64,000 bases of DNA from Larix kaempferi (GCA_027924585.1 BSBM01001067.1:5044501-5108500), one strand, 5' to 3'. Counted from the first letter of the stretch, positions 9,915 through 19,960 are shown. The notes: generated from the sequence alone by a model not told the origin. Made by a program: numbers and translations.

Positions 9915-10867
9915 TGTTACCAGACAATCTACCGAAAGCGGACTTAAGGTATGATCTCCCTAGTTCAATGCGAATCTAGAACAAATCAGACAGAACACAA
10001 ATCTACCTTCCTAGATCAAATTAGAGATTAAGTGATGTAAACATCTTACCTTTCAGATCTGTATATCTTTTCCTCCTTTGTCACTCCAAGTTCCATGGTC
10101 GTCCGATTCGTAGCTGCAAGACCTGTCAAAACATGCAAGAGACAAACAAGCAGTAATAGTACATCTACACAATAATTGATCTAAGTAAACGGTTAAGGAA
10201 GTAAACTATAAATATCAATGAACAACAAGACATTTATGGAAAGAGTTTTATATTATTGTATAAAAGTGGGAATACAAAGAAGAGAGAGGATTACAACCAA
10301 GCCCTGACGCCGCAATCTTCCTCCAACAAGCCAAGCCAATGCCTCTAAGGAGAAATGGGTGCCTCCAAGAGATGAATGATGATCTCCTAAGCTTATTCCA
10401 CCAGCATATGGATGTTATAGCCTTCCTCCCTTTGGAATGGAGAGGAGCTTCATATAAAAAGGACTAGGAGGATATAATAGGTTTATAAATAGTGGGAGAG
10501 GACTAAGGGATCCTCCCAAGGGGTCAAGGAACCGAAGGCCAGCTCACCTACAAGCTAGGGATAGAGATCCAAGTCATACACCTTCGAGAAATCGCTCGAA
10601 GATGCCCTTTATCCACATTAACTGACGTCGGTGCAGGTTGTATTAGGACCACTTGCGCCTGATAGGGACGAATCATGCTATACAAAGGTAACATGGGCCG
10701 ACGGCGCAAGCTGTCAGGTGATCACTTGCGCCTGACCTAGTTGGGCGCAAGTTGCTAGGGATCAACCTGCGCCGGCCCAACTAGATCCTATGGCAAGGGG
10801 GTCAGTAACTTCTCCAGTTGGACTTCCTATTCATGGAAACCTCAGGGGTTTTTGCACTGAGTTAACA
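9915..10867 (-). repeat. E1 5' LTR (953 bp)
   Basis: On the minus strand it starts TGTTAACTCAG and ends CTGGTAACA, so it has TG...CA ends with a TGTTA/TAACA terminal inverted repeat. The primer site follows at once. A TATA-like TATTTATA lies near 10,485. The part at 10,620-10,790 is rich in ACTTGCGCC and GGCGCAAGT motifs. The partner LTR is outside the window, so the target duplication (TATGT expected from 10,868-10,872) cannot be checked. Confidence 0.75.
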
Positions 10868-12160
10868 TATGTCTTATGATAGTGAGATTTTAGTTGTAAC
10901 AATGTCGAGTTGGAAAGCATTTTCTCCAATCTACTAAAGAATATTGTACGAACCATATCGCAAAGGTTTCATTTTCTTGTATGGGCCAATGAAGCGTTCC
11001 TTCTTGAGATGTAACCAGACCTTATCCCCAATTTGAAATGAATGAAGGATACGATGCTTGTCATTTCAGGCCTTAGCTTTCGCGTTCGCTCATTGCAACA
11101 TTTCCTGTGCTTGTCATTGGATGTCGCAAATTTGATCTCGAAACTTCAATGCTTTGTCAACTTCTCATCGGTTATAGTCGGTGTCGTTCGACTATGTCGA
11201 GGAACTGATCAAGTTGATAGGCTCTAAGGGTTTAAATCCCTAACAGATCTCAAATGGACTCTTTCCCGTAGAGCTATGCTGAGCACGATTATAGTTGTGT
11301 TGTATAGAGGGAAGACTTTCATCCCATGTTCGTCGATGCTTGTGGTTGTACATGCGAAGCAATTGTACGACCAAGCGATTCACAACTTTCGTCTGTCCGT
11401 CTGTTTGAGGATGGAAAGCTGTCGACAATGAGAGTCTTGTGTCGAGCTGCTGCTAGAGAGTCTTCCAAAATATGCTAACGAAGCTGGCATCTCTGTCGAA
11501 AATGATGGTTGTTGGTAATCCGTAATGTTTCCAAACATGTTCGAAGAAGAGTTGGGCAGTCTGTTGCGCTGTTGTAGTCTTCTTACATGGAATGAGAATG
11601 GCCATCTTGGAAAATCTGTTGACTACTACTAAAATCGCGTCATTCTGATGTTTGGTAGTAGGATATCTCGTCAAGTAGTCCATAGAAATGGATTCCCATG
11701 GTCAACTAGGAACTAGCAAAGGTGTGTACAATCCTTGTCGTCGATTAGGCAGTTTAGCAATGGCACAAACCATGCATGATCGAATGTACTTATTGACGTC
11801 GGTTTTAAGTGAAGGCCAAAAGAAATACTTCTGGATAATAACAAGGGTCTTTGCTACTCCAAAATGTCCTGCATTCTTGTTGTAGTGCGCGTCCCAAATG
11901 AGTTGTCAATGCTCACATGTCGGTACATAAAGCCGTCCAAGCTTGTATAGCAAGGTATCTTTCAGGAAATAATAGAAGGTCGATGACTTGTTAGTCTCAA
12001 TTTGTCGGTAGACTAGTGAAAAGTCGATGTCTTCCTATACAACTGAGTCCAAGTGGTGGTGTCATATCCCTACATACTCATCATTGTAAAAAGGAGAGTA
12101 ATGGGTGGTCGATTGAGGCAATCGGAGGTAGCATTAGCTTTACCTTTATGATACTTAATT
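10868..12160 (-). pseudogene. E2 integrase (decayed, C-terminal end cut)
   Basis: The core is recognisable as SISMDYLTRYPTTKHQNDAI, VVVNRFSKMAILIPCKKT, LFFEHVWKHYGLPTTIIFDR and STAFHPQTDGQTKVVNRL. The catalytic Asp of the usual VVVDRFSK reads Asn and the catalytic Glu of the usual GQTEVVNR reads Lys, both G-to-A on the coding strand. The C-terminal part (RYGSYNIL, then IGENAFQLDI) contains two TAG codons and breaks off at the E1 insertion point. The segment at 11,690-12,160 contains readable but stop-ridden sequence linking RNase H to the integrase. Confidence 0.8.
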
Positions 12161-13120
12161 ACCAACTGAATTTGTTGCAGGTAATTAATCCACTTGAGTT
12201 GTCGAGTTGTTTGTAACTTTGACTAGGATGGGGCGAACTGTAAAGGCTTATGGTCAATGAGGATGGCCGTCTCCTTTCCAAGTATGTAATGCCTCCATTT
12301 CTTAAGAGCTTGCACAATGGTGTACAGTTCTTTCTCATACGTTGAATACCTTCTAACAGTGTCGTTAAAAGTTTCGGAATGAAAAGCGACTGGGTGACCA
12401 GATTGAGTGATCACTGCGCCCAAGGCATAGTCCGATGCGTCCGTCTCAATCTCAAAGGACTTATGCAAATCAGGTAACACAAGTACTGGTGCATTGCAAA
12501 TCTTGCGTTTGAGCTGTTCGAAAGCTACTTGTTGTGTTGGTGTCCATTTGAAGACAGTTTTCCCATTTCCCTTCGTCAATTGATTCAAGGGACAAGATAT
12601 GTGATTGAAGCTGAGTATGAATCGTCGATAGAAATTCACCAAACCAAGAAAACTTATTAGATCTTGAATGCTTTGAGGAATGGGCCAATATTTGAGAATT
12701 TGTACTTTGTCTGGGTCGATGTGAATGCCTACATAGTCAATTACAAACCCCAAATATTTGATGTTGTTCATCGCAAAGGAACATTTGTCCAGGTTCAAGT
12801 AGATTCGATGTTATTGGAGAGTGTCGAGGACTTGTTGAAGCTGTCCGACATGTTCTTCCCATGATCGACTGAAAATCAATATGTCGTCGAGATAGACAAT
12901 GACCCAATTTCCAATGAAAGGTCGAAGAATGTTGTCCATGTATCGCATGAAGGTCGCAGGTGCATTGGTTAAGTCGAAAGGCATGACTAACCATTCAATC
13001 AATCCTTCCTTGGTCTTGAAAGTAGTTTTTCATACATCTGAGGGCTCCATTGGAATATGATGATATCCCGACTGGAGTTCGGGCTTAGTAAAGAAACCTT
13101 TTAGACAGTCGATGAGCTTG
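12161..13120 (-). pseudogene. E2 RT C-terminal half and RNase H
   Basis: RT blocks run [51 protein letters not shown] and [15 protein letters not shown], so the catalytic YLDD is intact. They continue through KCSFAMNNIKYLGFVID into RNase H: LPDLHKSFEIETDASDYALG, YSTYEKELYTIVQALKKW and AILIDHKPLQ. Stops are TGA at 13,032-13,030 (Trp of the family), TAA near 12,810 and TAG at 12,225-12,223 (Gln). The N-terminal half of RT is at 19,696-19,960 beyond E3; codons for the residues around NKL are split by the insertion. Confidence 0.9.
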
Positions 13121-13329
13121 TGTTGTTGCAGCAACACCCCTCCCCAAAATTTTGTACATGTTGGGGCCCCTCCTGTATTTTTGTAGAAAGTTCGCCTGAG
13201 AAGCCATCGTAGCCGTCAGCTCTGTTTTCAACATAAAATCTTATTTCCCTACTGAACATCTTGCCGTCAATCCTTCCATGTTTTCCCCAATGAGCCAAAA
13301 GATAACTTAGATTTTTCCCCAAACGTTTT

Positions 13330-14130
13330 GAAATAATTCGGGCTATCTCCCCGAAACGGCGGAAGCCAAACGTCCAACCTTTCCGAAAGAAGGACTTAGA
13401 TTTTCTTTGTCAAAATCTGCGGAAGCCATTGGTGAAATCTTGCCGAAACGGCGGAGCAATTCAAACCTTTCTCCCGAAATGGCGTTATCCGTCCGCATAA
13501 GCTTGCCGAAGTACCACGGAGGAATTCGCGAGCTTCTTCCGAAACTATGAAAAGGACTTAGAATTTTTTCCAAAGAACTATCGCGGAAGCCCTTCGGATG
13601 TTCCTTCCGAAACGGCGGAAGTCAATCGCCTAACCGGCTGGAAGAAGCCTTCGAAATGATTCCAGGAAAATGTGTGGAAGAATATAAAATTTGTTCCCGA
13701 AACGGCGAGAGCCATTCGTCTAACCCGACCAAAGAGACTTAGAAAAAACTTCGAAAACATGCGGAAGTCTTCAGATGTTCCTTCCGAAACGGCGGAAGCC
13801 ATGCACGAAAGCTTTCCGAAAATACCGGGAGCATTCGCCATATCCTCCCGAAACCGCGAAAAGTTCGCCCCGACTTGCCGAAACGCGGAAACCTTCATGT
13901 TTCCCTTCCGAAACTAGCGGGAGCCTTCGCCATATCTTCCCAAAAATCAATAAGACTTGGAAAGTTTTGGTTTGCGGAAACCCTTCGCGAATAGCTCCCG
14001 AGACGACGGAAGCTTTCACGTTACGCACCCGCAACGCGGGGCTCTTTCACGGAAGGCTTCGAGTTTCCCTTCCGCGAATAGCTCCCGAAACGGCTGAAAC
14101 TTTCCTTGAACTCTTCCGCAACGGCGGATA
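13330..14130. repeat. GC-rich degenerate array with TTCCG...CGGAA hairpin motif
   Basis: At least twelve degenerate copies of CCGAAACGGCGGAAGCC occur, near 13,363, 13,450, 13,612, 13,697, 13,784, 13,852, 13,888, 13,906, 13,998, 14,088 and 14,116, spaced about 30-160 bases apart. The core can pair TTCCG with CGGAA across a six-base loop. The region is CpG-rich in an otherwise AT-rich neighbourhood. Minus-strand ORFs here only reflect the repeat (recurring ASAVSEGTSE). Confidence 0.75.
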
Positions 14131-15340
14131 TGGTTCGCAAGGCGGCCCCCCGAATGACGGTCGCACGGAAACCAAAACCTTTTGACGTGACCGCTACGGG
14201 CGACGAATTTAAGTCGCGTTTTAATCGCGCCACCTACCAAATTGAATGCTTGCACGTGCCAGTTCGATTTAAATATCCGATGAGGTACGAGCCAACCCAT
14301 TGTCATTTGTTTATAAACCAAGCCTTTGGACGCCGCGCGACCGTTCCAGCTCGGATTGCTCAAACACGTCTCACGGCCACCTCAGTTAGCGTTTTTCATC
14401 GGTGCCAGGTAGGATCTCAACTATAAATCTGTCCCCTTACACGTTGTTTTGCTATTGGGGTAGCTTTCTTTGAAAATGATGGGCATTGGTGGGGTTTTGA
14501 CAGGCAAAACGCCCGTCACGGGCGATTTTGCCCGTCAAATACGGTTGAATCAAGTTCTTCTCGTTTTAATTAACAGAAACAGGATAAACATTTGTGGGTA
14601 GACGGTTAAACATGTTCCTTTTTTTGGGCCGCGCGCCTCGTCGTCTATTGAGAATCTATCGAAGCCCCATAAGCCGTTTATGTCCCCGACCAAAGAACTC
14701 AGGATGTAAAACCCGGACCTTTCCGTAAGACCTCAGGCCCTTGACGCCCTCCACTCAAGGCAAAACCTGGTCTCCGGCGCCATTGTCCCGTTCAAAACCC
14801 GTGAACGTTCAAACCACGCAAGCCGAAACCCGAAGCCATGGCCGCCCTAGCATTTCCCGTCATTATATCCCCAGCGCCGTCACCCTCGCCCGGACTAGAG
14901 TGTCCCATAGAGCACCTCGGCGGGCGCCGCGCGCGTTCAAAGCCCTCACCAAATCGTAATTGCGACCGGAGCTCCCTTGTCGTCACAAAGTCCCTTCAAC
15001 CCGAGTCTCCCCGCCTTTAGCCTTTCCAACCGCAATAATAACGAAAGACACCTCCTTCTGCAGGGTTGAACCGAAAACCAACGGCTTCCGCAATTCGCCT
15101 ATCAAGCCGAAAACCACTGGCTTCCGCAACACAGCCTATCCCCTCAGGAGCATCCCAATCCCATCCTTTGAAGAGATTCAAGTGCTTCAATTTATGTTTC
15201 GTATTGAAATAGTAACAGCTTCATTGTACTTATCTTATTTGATATATTATCAAAACAATGATGCTTTCTGTTAAAACCTCACAGCATGTTGCTCAAAATC
15301 ATGATGAATTGTATATGGATGCTATCAGGGATAAGTCAAG
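14131..15340 (+). other. E3 GC-rich 5' region upstream of ORF
   Basis: About 1.2 kb of GC-rich sequence precedes the ORF. It includes a small hairpin GCCCGTCACGGGC near 14,510 and two CCGAAAACCA-GGCTTCCGCAA units at 15,069-15,130 related to the upstream array. No coding sense or primer binding site was recognised. Confidence 0.5.
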
Positions 15341-15577
15341 ATGCCGAAAACCGGTAAGAAGAAGGCGAAGATGACAGAAAAGAAGCCTGCCCCTCTCAAG
15401 ATTGAAACCTCGCTCCAGGACACTAGGTGCACCACTGGTGTCCCTCCAGAAATCAGATGGGATGACATATATAGAATGATCAGGGACCAAGAAATCCCAG
15501 ATATGTTGCTGGAGGAAGCACCAATCTATCAAAATATCAGAGCCTCAGGCATAACTAGAGCCGCTACCCCGCCCTGA
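15341..15577 (+). CDS. N-terminal part of the E3 protein (frameshifted from main ORF)
   Basis: This 78-codon ORF starts with a basic stretch (MPKTGKKKAKMTEKKPAP) and continues PPEIRWDDIYRMIRDQEIP and LLEEAPIYQNIRASGITR before running into TGA. The next frame takes over at 15,555 with PLPRPELFPCAEVIGW and flows into the 890-residue ORF. A one-base frameshift at about 15,553-15,563 most likely split one protein of about 970 residues. The start ATG is the first in this frame after the GC-rich leader. Confidence 0.5.
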   Translation: MPKTGKKKAKMTEKKPAPLKIETSLQDTRCTTGVPPEIRWDDIYRMIRDQEIPDMLLEEAPIYQNIRASGITRAATPP

Positions 15578-15596
15578 GCTGTTCCCCTGTGCTGAA

Positions 15597-18269
15597 GTGA
15601 TCGGATGGATACTCCAACATGCCGATGTTGAAGGAAGAGTGATAAATGATAGCGGGAAAGTGGCTATCGCCTCATTTCAACCCGCATATCTTGCGGCAGC
15701 CTACAGGTTTCCCCGTGTCCAGCAAGCTCTGACTAATGAATGGTTAAGCCATATGAACAATATCGAGATGGCCAAGAAGCTACTAGTGGCAGGGAAACAT
15801 TTGAGGAAGAAAGGGAGTGAGGAGTATGACGTACAGAATCTGAGAGCTCCTTATAGATTGATTGCCCTGATGCTGTGCAGAATCTTCGGCATGCCCAATG
15901 GCACAGTATACAAGATTCAGTGGGTCCCTATCATTCATTATGTGGCATTTCAGGGAACAGTGTTTGACTGGGCCACTATCCTGTCAGATAGTCTGGCCTC
16001 GATGATAAGTACTGCTAAGCCAGGGCTAGCCTTGAAGAAGGCTGAATTCTTCATGTCCTCATATCTGATAGATTGTATTTTGGCCAAGATAGAGTTCCCC
16101 AAATTGGGTTGTACATGGGATAGGGCCACCGCCCCGGTCTACATCGCATTCAAGATGTTGTGGGCTCAGAACTACAAGCCCAGCTACAAACTCATCTGTG
16201 AGGGGTTCATCATGCCCCTATACGAGAAAATGTTTAAGGAAGAACCAAATTGCCTGTCAGAAAATGATTTGGAAGTCCTTGAGGAGTATGGGGACTTTTA
16301 CTTTTCAGAACAAGGTACCTACCTGAGAATGTTTGGAGGGACTAAGCCCCCATACATATTGCCGCAGTATGCCACAGACTATGTGGTGCTCAAGGAAGCA
16401 GTAAGACAACTCTTCTTGGATGGGGTTGGAGCATTGCTCCACAAGCAACACAAGGCTTCCTTTCCCCCTCTGCCTTTCTGCATCGGCGCTTACAAGTTTT
16501 CAGGGGTTGCCTCGGCCAATGAGTTCGTTCAAGAGTTGAAGGCCTTCCACTTCGGTGAGGTCATCTTCCACAGGAACGACAGAAAGGGTAAAGTGGCCGA
16601 GCATTGCAAGGGTAACTATGCTCACTTCGAATACTCCCACTACCCTGATGCCGAGGAGGAAGCATTCAGAGGCATCAGCAACATGACTGAGCTACGGATC
16701 TGTCGCCAAGGTACTGGAGCGAGCTCTAGCTCAACCAAGGCCCAGAAGACCATCCAGCAAAAGGAGAAAGAAGCTGAGGATGCCCGAGCTCAGGAAGAGC
16801 TCAGATTAAGAGAAGAGGCAAGGTTACAGCAGGAAGCCGAGGAAGCAAGAAAGCAGCAAGAAGCTGAAAATGAAAGACTGCGGAAAGAAGCTGAAGAAGC
16901 CCAAAAGCAGAGAGAAGATGAGCAAGCTGAGGCAGAAAAGAAGGCGGAAGAAGAATTGAAGACAAGGGAAGATGCCCAAGCAGGTGGGTCCGGTGTCCAA
17001 GACATGGAGATAGACACCTCTCAAGCAGGTGGCTCTGGTACCCGAAAGGAAGGAGTAGACCCTGCTCAGGAAGTCCGGACCCCACCTATGGAAGAGGACA
17101 TAGACATCATAAACCGACCAATTGTCCCGTACACCCCATCAGGAAAGCGTACGGTGTCCAAATGGAATGAGTTTGTGTATGATAAGAAAAGAAAAGCGAT
17201 GGTCCTCCAATCAGAAGAGAGGATTAAAAGTCCCTTCCATGAAGACATTATTACTCACCGGGAGGTCACCGTCATGCAAAACACGGATCAAGATCCCATT
17301 GCTATGGCATCCGCAGTTATAGCAACAGCAAAGGCATCATTTTCCAATGTAGACGGTATAGTCAAAGAAAATATATTGACAAAGAAGAGAGCACGCACGC
17401 TGCAACAAAATGTGGCTAATGAGCAAGCCCAAAGAGATCTGGCAGTAAACAAATATAATTGCTTGTACGCTGAGCATAAGGAGCTGTCAAACAAGTACAG
17501 CCAGCTGGAGGAGGAAAAGGACCAGCTAACACTTCAAATGATGATTGTGGAAGCAGAGAAGAATGGTGCAGAAGAAAAGGCATCTCTGCTAGAAGCAGAC
17601 AAGCAAGCATTAGCTGAGCGTTTAGAGCAAGCGGAGAGCAGAACCATATACCTATCTCCCTTCCACGAGCTGTCATGCAATATCCTGCAGCAAGGGTATG
17701 GCTCCCAAGAGCTAATCACTGAGGAGATATGCAAACTCAAGGCCATGGTGGTCAGGCTAAAAGAGGTTAATGCGGAAGCCCACAGGCTCAAAGCTAAGAA
17801 TACCCGTGTCAAGGCAAATGTCATAAGTCAGATGACATGGAGAGAAGGGAAAGGAGGTTTCCCCCCGCATCTTCCTTTTAAGGCCGTGGACGATTTTAAT
17901 GAAGATATAGCCTTGCTGGAGTTTGGCAGGAACTGTGCCAATAAGCTGCTAACCAGTGTGCAGAGGACAACAGATAGAATCAACAACCTATACCAAAAGC
18001 TCAAAGGAGTCCATGACAACTGCACATTGAGTTTCCCTCAGACCCTAGAAGACTTCCTGGAAAAGGAGCAGCGGTTGTCTCAACTGAAAGAAGAGTTAGG
18101 CGTCCAGATGGAGTATGTAAAAAGGATTGATGTCCTGGCCATGGATGATCTCCAGCATTACGTCGGTTCATCAACACTTCACAACCATCTGCTGAAGGAA
18201 GCGCATCAAGTTGCTGAAGCAGAAGTACAAAGCATCAAAACAGAGCTCGGGAAGAATGTGACTTCTTAG
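15597..18269 (+). CDS. E3 890-residue coiled-coil protein, unknown family
   Basis: This is a long uninterrupted reading frame in a region where every neighbour is full of stops. No ATG opens it: the first codon shown is GTG, and the frame extends up to 15,555, so the true start is probably at 15,341. Residues 1-370 look globular, with YRFPRVQQALTNEWLSHMNN, YRLIALMLCRIFGMPNGTVY, WVPIIHYVAFQGTVFDWATI and FFMSSYLIDCILAKIEFPKL. Residues 380-460 are a Glu/Ala/Gln/Lys-rich coiled coil, followed by two AGGSG spacers and a basic DKKRKAM stretch near 529 (possible nuclear signal). Further coiled coils lie at about 595-680 and 815-888. No zinc knuckle, protease, RT or transposase motif is seen. A gag-like or accessory structural protein of a non-autonomous element is my best guess; the family is not recognised. 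Confidence 0.75.
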   Translation: MIGWILQHADVEGRVINDSGKVAIASFQPAYLAAAYRFPRVQQALTNEWLSHMNNIEMAKKLLVAGKHLRKKGSEEYDVQNLRAPYRLIALMLCRIFGMPNGTVYKIQWVPIIHYVAFQGTVFDWATILSDSLASMISTAKPGLALKKAEFFMSSYLIDCILAKIEFPKLGCTWDRATAPVYIAFKMLWAQNYKPSYKLICEGFIMPLYEKMFKEEPNCLSENDLEVLEEYGDFYFSEQGTYLRMFGGTKPPYILPQYATDYVVLKEAVRQLFLDGVGALLHKQHKASFPPLPFCIGAYKFSGVASANEFVQELKAFHFGEVIFHRNDRKGKVAEHCKGNYAHFEYSHYPDAEEEAFRGISNMTELRICRQGTGASSSSTKAQKTIQQKEKEAEDARAQEELRLREEARLQQEAEEARKQQEAENERLRKEAEEAQKQREDEQAEAEKKAEEELKTREDAQAGGSGVQDMEIDTSQAGGSGTRKEGVDPAQEVRTPPMEEDIDIINRPIVPYTPSGKRTVSKWNEFVYDKKRKAMVLQSEERIKSPFHEDIITHREVTVMQNTDQDPIAMASAVIATAKASFSNVDGIVKENILTKKRARTLQQNVANEQAQRDLAVNKYNCLYAEHKELSNKYSQLEEEKDQLTLQMMIVEAEKNGAEEKASLLEADKQALAERLEQAESRTIYLSPFHELSCNILQQGYGSQELITEEICKLKAMVVRLKEVNAEAHRLKAKNTRVKANVISQMTWREGKGGFPPHLPFKAVDDFNEDIALLEFGRNCANKLLTSVQRTTDRINNLYQKLKGVHDNCTLSFPQTLEDFLEKEQRLSQLKEELGVQMEYVKRIDVLAMDDLQHYVGSSTLHNHLLKEAHQVAEAEVQSIKTELGKNVTS

Positions 18270-19689
18270 AAAATCCTGTTTCCTGCTACAGCAAACATAA
18301 TCATAAGGGACACAGGTGTGTGGCACAGCTACATAGCAGAGGAGGACAGGAAAGCTGCAGCAGCAGCAGGGGATTCGAGGGCCTCTTCCCAGGCAGCATC
18401 AGTGACATTTAACTTAGGCGACCCTCTGCCAGGAGAAGCTCACGCACAGGAATGAAGAAGCTGAATTCAGTCGAACCACTCTCTTCAGCCAGACACGTGC
18501 CCAGCAGGGAAAGCTTTGATGTTAGCAAATTTTCTGTTATGTATATTTTGAATATGTAAGGCGTAAGCCATGGGACAGCTGTCCCTAATTTTGTCAAAAT
18601 ATTTTTTATAAAGGAAGTGGCCATTTTGGTGGTCGATTATAGTGAAAATTCCTGTAAATGACAGGTGGAGAATGCTAGGTGTCAGCCCAAAGGGCAAATT
18701 TGTAGCTATAAATAGCATCTAGGAAAGATTAGAAAGGACTTTTGGCAGGGAATGAAATTTTGGCAAACGATATGAGCTATCTTGTATCGGGTCTGTAAAT
18801 TGAATTTTCTAATAGAAGCCACGGGAGATGGACGTTTTGCCTGGGATGTTGGATTGCTCTATATTGGACTATTCTAATGACTGCGGTTCAGTAATGTGAG
18901 ATTATTCTTGACATCTGAATTATTTCTTTGCATCAATGATTTTGCTCCCCTCTGTGCATGCGTTCTCTCTATTTTGTGAACAATGAAATGTATTGCTGTA
19001 GATTTCTTTGTCTAGATCGAATGGCTAACTGTTCTTTCTTCAGGATAATGCATGTGGCTCATTATTCATGCCTTTAAATTGCTCCTTGCAGGGATCTTTG
19101 AGTTTAATTTCAGTTGTGTTACATCTAGATCTACTTCTCTATTCTTGTTACGTAGATTAAATAATTTTGCTTTCTTCTGTTTATGAGCAATAGATGCGTT
19201 CTTTAAGTTTCATTTCAGATCTGTTTCTTTATTCTTTTACCTTTTTCTGTTTTATGAGCAATTGATGCGTTCCATGTTGCATGAGAAGCTATCTTCTCAA
19301 GATCTTTATCTTGCTGTAGCTTTAATTGTGAAAATAATAGCTATCTATTCTTTATTTACGATATTTGCTACAGCTGATTGCTCCCCCCTTAAGCGTGCTC
19401 CCTGCAGGGATAGATAGATTTATTCCAATTTCTAGGCTTAGATCTGTTTTAATTGCATTTAGATTAGGTATAATTTAAGCACTTGCATCTCATATAAAAG
19501 ACATAAAAAACCCAAAAGAAAGGTGGATCGGGCCATAACCGGTAGAATCGGATTTAAAGTCCAAAACCACGGTTGCCGGAACCGCTAACCGGACGGATTC
19601 CCTACACCAAACGGGAGGTAGTCTAATTGGGACCATCTCTCGGGGAGAATCCCTTTCTGATTGATGCTACGATATCCGAGGCATCAACA
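18270..19689 (+). other. E3 3' region with TATA box; possible 3' LTR
   Basis: No coding sense is visible. A canonical TATAAATA sits at 18,707-18,714, and a purine-rich GGGAAAG precedes TGTTAGCAAATT near 18,521. The segment ends GCATCAACA at the E2 junction. These are features of a 3' LTR beginning near 18,521, but the left end of E3 does not show the same sequence. An imperfect inverted repeat TTGATGC/GCATCAA lies at 19,661-19,687. Confidence 0.4.
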
Positions 19690-19695
19690 ACTTGT

Positions 19696-19960
19696 TTATC
19701 TGCGGCAGAGGGTATCTTTTCTTTACAGAAATTTTGTTGAGGGACCTGTAGTCAATGCACATGCGCCGAGTCTCATCTTTCTTTGGAACAAGGATGATTC
19801 GGCTTCCACAAGGAGAGGAGTTGGGTCGGATATGACCTTTGTCGATCAAATCTTGGGTTTGTCTGCGATTCTCTTCATTTTCAAGAATGGGTCTTCTGTA
19901 AATAGATGTGTTAGGTAATTAAGAACCAGGAACAAGTTCAATAGAGTGTTTTACCTGGCA
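19696..19960 (-). pseudogene. E2 RT N-terminal part
   Basis: The segment encodes the beginning of the E2 reverse transcriptase: DKGHIRPNSSPCGSRIILVP, DETRRMCIDYRSLNKISVKK and YPLPQINKL, the last at the E3 junction. The remaining RT continues at 13,120 on the other side of E3. Upstream of 19,850 the frame is broken. Confidence 0.85.

Larger units (their letters stand above)
1..10867 (-). mobile_element. E1: Tat-like Ty3/gypsy LTR retrotransposon, left end outside window
   Basis: This is a large minus-strand LTR retrotransposon. Going down in coordinate it shows one LTR (9,915-10,867), a tRNA primer site, a leader of about 2.5 kb, gag, aspartic protease, reverse transcriptase, integrase, a separate RNase H and an opposite-strand accessory ORF. 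The gag, protease (DEGAS active site) and integrase motifs resemble the Tat/Ogre branch of Ty3/gypsy. The second LTR must lie left of base 1. The right end abuts the integrase tail of E2, so E1 inserted into E2. At least eight stop codons, an internal deletion and a mutated RT catalytic motif show that it is dead. The branch assignment is by eye. Confidence 0.85.
13121..19689 (+). mobile_element. E3: 6.6 kb unclassified insertion carrying a large coiled-coil ORF
   Basis: E3 interrupts the RT codons of E2. CTTGT flanks it on both sides (13,117-13,121 and 19,691-19,695). Allowing TG...CA ends, the flanks are GCTTG and ACTTG. The ends are TGTTGTTGC and, inverted, TGTTGATGC, 8 of 9 identical. A 5-base target duplication and TG...CA ends fit an LTR element, but I could not find matching LTRs at the two ends. 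Inside are a GC-rich repeat-filled 5' part, a large plus-strand ORF and a 3' part with a TATA box. No RT, integrase or transposase is visible, so it would be non-autonomous. Confidence 0.65.

Noticed and set aside
13343-14034. Minus-strand ORFs with recurring ASAVSEGTSE
   Set aside because: They reflect the degenerate GC-rich repeat and are short, overlapping and without motifs.
16790-17085. Minus-strand Leu/Ser-rich ORFs inside the E3 ORF
   Set aside because: They are complement shadows of the Glu/Ala/Gln/Lys coiled coil.
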